Assembly: GCA_023398105.1 (NCBI GenBank)
Contig: JAEWST010000140.1
Location: forward strand, 1-43,688
Reading direction: 5' to 3'
Source: Bacillota bacterium
GTDB lineage: Bacteria; Bacillota; Clostridia; Acetivibrionales; DSM-1351
DNA: 43,688 bases
Shown piece by piece: positions 37,378-43,688 of the stretch (position 1 is the first letter of the stretch; every line of letters begins with the position of its first letter). The position numbers and the translations under genes were made by a program. The notes under the pieces were generated by a model that saw nothing but the letters and a program-made list of their open reading frames with translations, ran no database searches and was not told the origin of the DNA.

Positions 37378-38208
37378 TTAATTCACTGGCAGGTGTTTTT
37401 TGTCACCTATTTTGTTAATTTGAGACTTTTGCTTCCAAAGATAATAGCAACCACATACTACCATAACTATACTTAAAAGGAATATAGGAATCATATAAAT
37501 ATCTCCGACATTACTAATAACACTTTCTATACCAAGCCTTCTTGAAATAAGCACTCCCAAGGTCGCAACAACATCAATCACAAATACTGCAAGTAACGAG
37601 TTTGTCTGAATATAAACAAAAGTGTATAATAAAGCAGCAACAAAACAGAAGGCCATAAGCGGAATATCCATAAAAATTACACCGTATAAAACCGCTGAAA
37701 TCAATACAGAAGGTATTAAAGGAATTGATTCTTTAAGCTCATTGAAGATTAATCCTCTGAATAAGAACTCTTCAAGAAGTGGTCCGATGATTACTGCCGT
37801 TAAAATACCGATAACTAAAGAACTACTTTCATAGTTAAAGGATAGTAATTCATCAAATTGAGGAAACGCTTTGTCTATAAAAGATATGTTTATTAAAGAT
37901 GTATTAAAACTCAAGGCGCCTAACCCAATAAAAATAACTATTAAAGTTTCCTTATAGCTTATTTTGTTGAATCTGCAATACTCAAAGATACTTTTCTTTT
38001 TGATTGGCTTAGTTATTATGATATAAATCAAAAGGGTAATTGCATAGGTTGCCATTAACGGCAAATGTGGATTATTTCCGATTACTTCTTTAAATGAGGC
38101 TATCTCCCAAAGAGGAGAATGATAAAAGGTGAACTCCATCGTTTTCATTACTACAAGATGTATCATTATGTAAAGGATTACTAAGCCAAAAGATTTTAAA
38201 TACTTCAT
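37378..38208 (-). CDS. CPBP-family-like membrane protein lacking catalytic histidines
   Basis: This 276-aa protein has about eight membrane segments. The CPBP (Abi, CAAX-protease-like) glutamate motif is present as GPLLEEFLFRGLIFNEL (about residues 141-157). The second motif, normally FxxxH, reads YGVIF, and the third, HxxxN, reads DVVAT, so both putative metal-binding histidines are missing. Family members are intramembrane proteases or act in bacteriocin self-immunity; this one may be non-catalytic. The ATG at 38208 has GGAGG 10 nt upstream. It resembles the next gene to the right (38564-39361) and lies just upstream of the lipopeptide operon on the same strand. An immunity or processing role is inferred only from family and place. 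Confidence 0.82.
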   Translation of the reverse strand: MKYLKSFGLVILYIMIHLVVMKTMEFTFYHSPLWEIASFKEVIGNNPHLPLMATYAITLLIYIIITKPIKKKSIFEYCRFNKISYKETLIVIFIGLGALSFNTSLINISFIDKAFPQFDELLSFNYESSSLVIGILTAVIIGPLLEEFLFRGLIFNELKESIPLIPSVLISAVLYGVIFMDIPLMAFCFVAALLYTFVYIQTNSLLAVFVIDVVATLGVLISRRLGIESVISNVGDIYMIPIFLLSIVMVVCGCYYLWKQKSQINKIGDKKHLPVN

Positions 38209-38563
38209 AACTATTATACCTCCAAAAATAATCTGATATTTCTATATCATGTGTTGATTTTATGAATGATTTTGTGTATTGATTTTATGTTGATTTTGTA
38301 TATTGATTTAAGTATGATTTTATGTATGATTTTGTGTATAGATTTTGTGTAGTTGCTTTTATGTATTTGGATTTTAAAGTGTTTTATCGTTTAAGGAATT
38401 ATGCGGTGTATTTTTAGCAGTTCTAAAAAGCCTATGGATGCTAAAATTGCCAATGTAGTTGCCATAATTGATTTAATTATTAATTGCTGGAACTAGTAAT
38501 TGTTCATCCTCAGCGTTTTAAGTGTCATTTTACTATATGGTTATAAACTTAATCTGCTAACGA
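38209..38563. repeat. Intergenic region with degenerate GATTTTGTGTATT-type repeats
   Basis: Between 38256 and 38360, units such as GATTTTATGAAT, GATTTTGTGTATT, GATTTTATGTT, GATTTTGTATATT and GATTTTGTGTATA repeat about eight times in imperfect tandem, spaced 10-15 bp. The rest (38361-38563) shows no gene. The array lies 50-150 bp before the first CPBP-like gene, where it could affect expression or simply be a slippage product. Confidence 0.6.
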
Positions 38564-39361
38564 TTAAGAATCTTGCAGTAAATTACTATTTTGTTTTTTG
38601 CTAAATAATAAAAATAAAGCAATGCCTATAATAGTAGCACTTAAAATAAGTGCTGGAATTCTAAATCCCTCAAAAAAGTCCCCTGAAACATTTAAAATAA
38701 AATATACACATATATTATTTGTAGCCTGAGCTATATATGGTGCCCATAGGGTTTTAGTTTTATAATATATAAGAATAACTACTATATTTCCCAATATCCC
38801 AAATATCGTTAGCGGAGGGTTTAAATCAAAGAACAAAGCACCATATATTACTGCATCTAATATGACTGCCAGAAATAATGGCATCGCTTTGGATAGTTCA
38901 TTAAAAATAAGACCTCTGAATAGCATTTCTTTAAAGAAAGTGCCGATTATCACAAAACCTGCAAATACCAACAAATTGCTGTCATATATGTATTCTATTA
39001 ACTCATTGTATTTTGGTATATCCTTTATGAAAGAAAGACCTAAAAAATTGACTAAGAATATGGACATTCCAAGACCTGTTAAAACACTTAAAGCAGCACT
39101 ACGAATATTTATGCGTTTTACCTGTGTAACCTCTAAGATATTTTGTCTTTTTACAAGATATATTAGTACAGCAAAGATAGGAATTGCACATACGTCATTT
39201 AAAACAACAAGCCCCAGTTGATTTCCGCTAATCCATTCACCAATTACAGAATTATTTTTTAGCACATTGTACCATAAATAAACTACAGATTTGAATATCG
39301 CAAAGTAAGCAAATATGTAGAGTAAATTCAAACCCAACATCTTACAAAATTTTTTTTTCAT
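38564..39361 (-). CDS. Second CPBP-family-like membrane protein with altered motifs
   Basis: This 265-aa protein has about eight membrane segments and is a paralogue of the preceding gene. The glutamate motif reads FFKEMLFRGLIFNEL (about residues 143-157), so the first of the two glutamates is Lys. The second motif reads YGALF, without His, followed by FD as in its paralogue's MD. The third reads QATNN, with Gln for His but Asn kept. It is therefore even less likely to be an active protease. The ATG at 39361 follows GGAGGAGAT. It is separated from its paralogue by the AT repeat array, so the two may have separate promoters. Confidence 0.8.
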   Translation of the reverse strand: MKKKFCKMLGLNLLYIFAYFAIFKSVVYLWYNVLKNNSVIGEWISGNQLGLVVLNDVCAIPIFAVLIYLVKRQNILEVTQVKRINIRSAALSVLTGLGMSIFLVNFLGLSFIKDIPKYNELIEYIYDSNLLVFAGFVIIGTFFKEMLFRGLIFNELSKAMPLFLAVILDAVIYGALFFDLNPPLTIFGILGNIVVILIYYKTKTLWAPYIAQATNNICVYFILNVSGDFFEGFRIPALILSATIIGIALFLLFSKKQNSNLLQDS

Positions 39362-39733
39362 ATCTCCTCCACAAATTATTTTATTTTACACAAAAAGAAC
39401 ATTTAACCATATAGTATAATCAAGTTAATTATACATAGAACATCTATAAATGTCAATAAGTGTAGAAGAAACCAATGTAATAGGTTAACATTTTAACCAT
39501 ATATTTACATTGGTAATAAATGTCCCTATTCCACTATTATCAAAGCCTTCGAGATTTCCAATTCTAGTATTATTAAATCGCAATCCAAAAGTCAACATCA
39601 ATAATATTTATAAATTACTGTTTTTTGACATTGTTTTTAACAGTTAGTAAAGGCTCACATTTACAATCCTAAAATATAGGAGCTAATATTTTTATTTTGA
39701 TATAATTTGGATAAAACAGATTATAACGCCTAG
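39362..39733. other. Intergenic region with a strong hairpin upstream of the second CPBP-like gene
   Basis: ACCAATGTAA (39471-39480) and TTACATTGGT (39505-39514) form a perfect outer stem enclosing GGTTAA/TTAACC, a two-part hairpin about 110 bp before the start codon. It may be an operator or terminator-like structure. Nothing else is recognisable here. Confidence 0.45.
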
Positions 39734-39797
39734 ATAACCAAAGTGGTACCCGCCACTTATAGAAGTGGGGGACATTTTCTTGCCTCGTTATATTTCA
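39734..39797 (+). repeat. Direct hairpin repeat, copy 1
   Basis: The core CCGCCACTTATAGAAGTGGG, followed by GGACATTTTCTTGCCTCGTT, recurs at 40849-40912 and 42047-42095 in the same orientation. CCACTT/AAGTGG forms a short hairpin around ATAG. This copy lies just after the stop of the TPR gene. Confidence 0.75.
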
Positions 39798-39828
39798 GAT
39801 AGATTTTTTCAGCCAAAATATATAAATC

Positions 39829-40785
39829 TCAGCTTTTTATCGAATATTCAAACTGCTTTTTGTATTGTTCCATGTCTTTTAGAGGTTCAAGCTCCTTATC
39901 CCTCTTCATATATTCCTCAAGTTCTTTACTCAAACCTACAGCAATAATTAAATCTTGAATTGCTAGTTCAAAATTTTCTTGATGCACATAAAAACAGGCT
40001 CTATTATAATATAAAAATGAAGCACCAGCACAGTATTTTATGCCCTTTGATATTATTTCTATAGCCTTTTCATAATCATTCTGCTCTACATATATGATTG
40101 ATAAATTTAAATAGGTATATGGATATTTAGCATTTTGATCTATAGATTTAACATAATACTCTATTGCTTTGAGAGAGTATCCTAGTTTATTCATAATAAC
40201 TCCAGCATTAAACAATGCTCTATAATTATCCGGTTCAAGTTCAAGGCCTTTTCTTATTGAAATCAACGCCTTATCATATTTACCTAAATCTTCATATACA
40301 GCGGCAAGATTATTATATGCCCAAAAATGATTTGGTTCAATTTTAGCCGCCATTTCATAATACTCTGCTGCTGCTGCTTTTTTTCCACTTTCATCTAATA
40401 CATTTGCTAGAAAAAAATACGCCTCAACATACTCAGGTTCTATTTGAATAGCATGTTTATATGCAAAAATAGCATTATTATAATCCTTTTTGTCATCATA
40501 AATAATTGCCATGCCATAGTATGCTCTAGCTTCTAATGGATTTATTTCCATAATCTTTTGATACATCAATAATGCTTCGTCTTTTCTACCTAATATGTCA
40601 AGATTTATCGCTATATCCAACAAAATTCCAATAAAATCAATATTCAATCCTTTTTTTAAATATATATCTAATGCCTTATTATAAATTTTAATTGAAAACT
40701 TAGGAATAATATCTACTATTACGCCAGCAATAAAATATAAAATCTGAAAATATCTTAAATATGAAATCGTCATTATATTACGCAT
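39829..40785 (-). CDS. TPR-repeat protein
   Basis: This protein of 318 residues is mainly tetratricopeptide repeats. At least six units are recognisable from about residue 60 to 270, with the usual pattern (for example KDYNNAIFAYKHAIQIEPEY, AAAEYYEMAAKIEPNHFWAY, KYDKALISIRKGLELEPDNY). Such helical repeats bind other proteins. A short hydrophobic N-terminal stretch (YLRYFQILYFIAGVIVDII) could anchor it in the membrane. I place the start at the ATG at 40785. The frame is open back to a TTG at 40824, and neither has a well-spaced ribosome binding site. It is flanked on both sides by copies of the direct hairpin repeat. Function and partners are unknown. Confidence 0.8.
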   Translation of the reverse strand: MRNIMTISYLRYFQILYFIAGVIVDIIPKFSIKIYNKALDIYLKKGLNIDFIGILLDIAINLDILGRKDEALLMYQKIMEINPLEARAYYGMAIIYDDKKDYNNAIFAYKHAIQIEPEYVEAYFFLANVLDESGKKAAAAEYYEMAAKIEPNHFWAYNNLAAVYEDLGKYDKALISIRKGLELEPDNYRALFNAGVIMNKLGYSLKAIEYYVKSIDQNAKYPYTYLNLSIIYVEQNDYEKAIEIISKGIKYCAGASFLYYNRACFYVHQENFELAIQDLIIAVGLSKELEEYMKRDKELEPLKDMEQYKKQFEYSIKS

Positions 40786-40848
40786 ATATATTATATATAA
40801 CTTCTCCAATACTTTTATTGTCAAACAACTTACTTTTCAATGCATTTT

Positions 40849-40912
40849 ATAACCAAAGCAGTACCCGCCACTTATAGAAGTAGGGAACATTTTCTTGCCT
40901 CGTTATATTTCT
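40849..40912 (+). repeat. Direct hairpin repeat, copy 2
   Basis: This is near identical to copy 1 over about 60 bp, starting ATAACCAAAG and containing CCGCCACTTATAGAAGT, ACATTTTCTTGCCTCGTTAT. It lies between the start of the TPR gene and the stop of the APH gene. Confidence 0.75.
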
Positions 40913-40994
40913 AAATACTTCAGCACACAAGCTAGGGGTTTCTTTTTAACATCAAAAAAACATTATTCGCATCTCTCTATAGTAGTATATCAAA

Positions 40995-41972
40995 TCAACC
41001 CGTATAATTCATTAATTCCTCTAGTGCATCAAGAAGTTGCTTCCTTGCCCATTTATCACAATTCTCCCATGGGTATCTTCTATAAGAGCATTCTATAACC
41101 ATTATAAGAAATAGATATATACTATAAATAATTGAGCGAACTTTCTCATCCTCTTCTAGATACGTTCTACCTATAAAGCTATTCATAAAAGCAGTGTCAT
41201 GTAAAAGAAATCCACATACAGGTTCTAATAAAATATCCCCGTAAATAGCCCGTTCAAAGTCAAGAATCCCCGTAATTTCAGGATTATGCGGATTAACAAA
41301 AATGTTTCCTTTCCATAAGTCCTTATGCACTAATGAAGCTTCCTCAACCTTATCCAAAATATCACTATACTTTTTAATTAAATTATAAATGATATTATTA
41401 TCACACGGTAATTTAACCTTAATATCTTTTGCATCATCTAATAATTCCTTAATCATAAATAAAAATGTCTCACTCCATGTACTAAACTGCTTATCCTTTT
41501 TTGATATATCACCAAAAAAATCAGATTTAATACAAGTAATCTGTTTGACATATTTACCAAGCTCAGAAGATATCGAATTCCGTTGCTCTTCATTTAACTC
41601 ATCATAAATATTATCAAGAGGGGTTCCTTCTATATATTCCATGAAAAAAAACTCATTTTCAATAATATCTCTAGTACCATCATAGTATAAGACCTTTGCA
41701 ACAGGCACATTTACAGTAGAACCTAATTTTTTCAAAACCTCTATTTCATTTTCCATAATATCTTTCTCGTATCTCATAACCTTTACATGCTTTGGAGGCG
41801 ATATTTTTAAAACGATTTCCCGATTGCCCTGTATTGTCAGACAATAGGCAGTGTTAAAAAAACCTTCTTTTATTTCTTTTATTTTATTTATCGCTGTATT
41901 TTCTCCGAATGCCTTTTTAACTATATTAACTATGTTTTCATTCGAAATATTTGTTTTTGTTATACTGCTCAT
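40995..41972 (-). CDS. APH-family phosphotransferase (aminoglycoside phosphotransferase-like kinase)
   Basis: This 325-aa protein has the kinase fold of the APH/choline kinase family. It has an N-lobe nucleotide-binding region (EGFFNTAYCLTI ... EIVLKISP), catalytic HxDxxxxN as VHKDLWKGNIFV (about residues 215-226) and the metal-binding Asp in GILDFERA (about 236-243). It would phosphorylate a hydroxyl group of a small molecule with ATP. Next to a biosynthetic locus it may modify the peptide product or give resistance, but the substrate cannot be inferred. The ATG at 41972 has AGGAGC 9 nt upstream. It stands alone between two copies of the direct hairpin repeat. Confidence 0.87.
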   Translation of the reverse strand: MSSITKTNISNENIVNIVKKAFGENTAINKIKEIKEGFFNTAYCLTIQGNREIVLKISPPKHVKVMRYEKDIMENEIEVLKKLGSTVNVPVAKVLYYDGTRDIIENEFFFMEYIEGTPLDNIYDELNEEQRNSISSELGKYVKQITCIKSDFFGDISKKDKQFSTWSETFLFMIKELLDDAKDIKVKLPCDNNIIYNLIKKYSDILDKVEEASLVHKDLWKGNIFVNPHNPEITGILDFERAIYGDILLEPVCGFLLHDTAFMNSFIGRTYLEEDEKVRSIIYSIYLFLIMVIECSYRRYPWENCDKWARKQLLDALEELMNYTG

Positions 41973-42314
41973 GCAAATTTGCTCCTAATCAAGAAAGTTA
42001 ATTTATTTACAATATTAACATATATCTACTTTAATAATACTACAACTTATACGCTTATAGAAGTGGGTGACATTTTCTTGCCTCGTCATATTTCATCAAA
42101 AACATACGAAAATAATAACTCTTGCAATAAAGGGCTTTAATTTTTATGTTATTAATTCGTATATAATAAATAATAGACCCATGGAGGTACGAATTTCTAC
42201 CATCGTGAGTCTAATTAAGTTGCAAAACTGAAACAATCATCAGAATAACTACTACCCTAATAATTATTGCTATTGTACAATAAATACATATATGTGTCAA
42301 ATGGGAAAAGCATA
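41973..42314. other. Intergenic region holding direct-repeat copy 3
   Basis: No gene is visible. It contains the third hairpin repeat (42047-42095). On the plus strand, GGAGGT at about 42183 is followed by no reading frame of note. Confidence 0.5.
42047..42095 (+). repeat. Direct hairpin repeat, copy 3 (left part diverged)
   Basis: This shares CTTATAGAAGTGGG and GACATTTTCTTGCCTCGTCA with copies 1 and 2, but lacks the ATAACCAAAG start. It lies between the APH gene and the ABC exporter gene. Confidence 0.7.
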
Positions 42315-43559
42315 TTAATCCATTATTTCACTATTTTCAAAAATACCTCTGCTCAGATAAGCAAGCAAAGCACTTGAAGCTAAATTAGTCAACAGTATAC
42401 ATGCAGATATAACTAACATACTCGGCATAACCTTTAAAACAAAGGCAACTATAGCTATTACTATAACAGATGGAATAAAGGTTGCCAAAGCAAAACACAT
42501 TCTCATAAATGTAACAGCCATAACATTAGCACTAGAGCCAATCATTCTATACGTTAATACTTCTGCAAATATAAACAAAACAACAAAGCTAGTAAATATT
42601 AATAAGTAGCCTATTAAGTTTATAGCAGTTATTTTATAAATTAAAGCAGCTATAGTAATTGAAATTCCTCCACTAATTACAGTTTTAATTAGTCCTGGTA
42701 GAATCGATACAATCAGCTTGCTGAATGAATCAGCTGGAATTAAAAACACATAGGGTTTTTTGAACTCCCTATGCCAGGAGTCATTAAGAGACATTGATAA
42801 TGAACTAAAGCCTATCATCATCATTACAAAATTAAAATCAAGCCCGAATATATATCCAATGGCTAGATAAATAAGACCCATAAATACTTCTCTGTATCTT
42901 GCTCCAAGGCTTAATTTACTGCTTTCAAGCTTCTGTCTAGAATAAATAGCAGCTGCACCTTGGCTTATTTTTACATTTGAAGCTTTTTTCTTAAGTTTAG
43001 CCACAGACCTGACATCTACATTCCCATTTGCCTTCTTGTCATCCAAAAGCTTTTGTAGACTTACTGAATCTTCTAAAGTTTTTTCATAAAAATCAGTCTT
43101 AATGTTGTATAAAGCCATGCATAATACAACATTAGCAAAAATCAGCAATACAACAGCAGGAATAAAACCAAAAAGAATGTTTTCAACAAGCAGGGAGCTT
43201 ATTGCCCATTTCGTCCATCCAAATAGCGGTACTAAATTATATAAATAATGTGTGAAAAATTTCTGAGTAGTTTGTTTTAAATCAAATCCAGTATTAACTA
43301 GTAAAACAACAAATACAAGTGCTAAAACACCCATTAAAACCAAAAATATTTTTCTTACCTTCTTTTTTAAGCCAGGTTTCTCTATATCAATAATATAAAA
43401 ATAGTAATAGGATAGATAAATGCAACCAAACAAAAGACTGATTACAAGTAGAACTACTATAAATTTCGGTGCTGTAAGTAAAGAACCTAATATATACGGA
43501 AAGTAAAAGCAAATGAAAAGCGAGGTTAAAACAGAAACAGGTGCTGTTGATATCAACAA
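42315..43559 (-). pseudogene. ABC exporter permease-like protein, N-terminally truncated by an IS
   Basis: About 414 residues remain of a polytopic membrane protein resembling the 'putative ABC exporter' family, with about 10 hydrophobic segments and a charged cytoplasmic loop (about residues 155-225: EKTLEDSVSLQKLLDDKKA). Full-length relatives are longer, typically above 500 residues. Here the frame opens only at a TTG (43559) with no ribosome binding site, and an in-frame TAA lies just upstream (about 43573), where the end of an IS3-type element begins. The gene was therefore probably cut by that insertion. No ATPase partner lies in the window. It could once have been a transporter for the nearby product. 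Confidence 0.72.
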
Positions 43560-43573
43560 GTATGACCCTTACC

Positions 43574-43634
43574 CAATTTGATGGACACAAAAAACTCGTG
43601 TTATACTAAATACAAAGAAAGGGAGATAGTAAAC
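43574..43634 (+). promoter_or_regulatory. Left end and promoter of an IS3-type element
   Basis: The IS end is near 43576 (TTGATGGACACAAAAAAC). TTGATG and TATACT are 18 bp apart, followed by GGGAG 10 nt before an ATG. It is organised like the left end at 4050-4095, so it belongs to a related element. Confidence 0.55.
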
Positions 43635-43688
43635 ATGAGTAAGCGACAATATAGTTCAGATTTTAAAATTGAAGCAGTAAAAAGATAT
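43635..43688 (+). CDS. IS3-family OrfA (start only; runs off the right edge)
   Basis: The 18 codons read MSKRQYSSDFKIEAVKRY, the typical N-terminus of the HTH_Tnp_1 DNA-binding protein (OrfA) of IS3-family elements. GGGAG lies 10 nt upstream. The rest, and the orfB partner, are outside the window. Confidence 0.75.
   Translation, partial: MSKRQYSSDFKIEAVKRY

Noticed and set aside
39734..42095. Three direct repeats considered as an integron or CRISPR
   Set aside because: Spacing is over 1 kb with whole genes between; there is no integrase gene, no cas gene, and only a short hairpin without typical attC boxes.
43387..43590. Alternative minus-strand frame of 67 codons overlapping the exporter's start
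   Set aside because: Its sequence has no membrane or family pattern matching the exporter, and its start lies in the IS end.

Overview
The window looks like a low-GC, spore-former-type Firmicute of the class Clostridia (Ruminiclostridium/Clostridium-like). The evidence is AT-rich DNA, GGAGG-type ribosome binding sites, LtrA-type group II introns, IS3/IS4/IS21 elements and clostridial-style NRPS sequence. The species cannot be read from the sequence. Almost everything is on the minus strand; the exceptions are a radical SAM gene and two IS fragments.

Main system: a hybrid lipopeptide assembly line reads leftwards from 36968 to 15442 as three tightly packed genes. The first (4018 aa) starts with a fatty acyl-AMP ligase and carrier protein, followed by three C-A-T modules. 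Specificity residues read by eye fit Ile, Ser and Ser. It ends in what looks like only the C-terminal lobe of a condensation domain. An MFS exporter follows. The third gene (2698 aa) has a ketosynthase with no acyltransferase, a carrier, one C-A-T module and a tail of two copies of a ~350-aa domain that resembles cysteine-protease-like (C39/BtrH_N-type) acyltransferases. No thioesterase, trans-acting AT or phosphopantetheinyl transferase is visible. The inferred product is an acyl-Ile-Ser-Ser peptide, extended by a ketide unit and one more residue. It may be released or transferred by the duplicated tail domains.

Left end (1-4014): a separate two-gene unit, a GT1-type glycosyltransferase followed by an NRPS (C-A, running off the left edge). 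The A domain of this NRPS has patchy GC content, as if its specificity subdomain had been exchanged.

4050-9483 is a nest of mobile DNA: an IS3-type element is interrupted by a second IS3-type element, whose transposase is split by a group II intron, whose reverse transcriptase is in turn split at its YADD site by another group II intron carrying an intact RT. 9697-11442 is an IS4-family element with perfect 33-bp ends and an 8-bp target duplication, but its transposase is frameshifted. 11637-13334 encodes a B12-binding-type radical SAM protein. A strongly self-complementary 291-nt element follows directly after its stop codon. An IS21 istA relic and a second foldback-like region lie at 14143-15400.

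Right of the assembly line (37378-43559) are two related CPBP-like membrane proteins that have lost the family's catalytic histidines, a TPR protein, an APH-family kinase and a permease-like ABC exporter subunit. The last is N-terminally cut at the edge of another IS3-type element whose orfA begins at 43635. Three direct copies of a ~60-bp hairpin repeat separate the TPR, APH and exporter genes. A different repeat, found four times, sits near the ends of the assembly-line operon and after the radical SAM gene.
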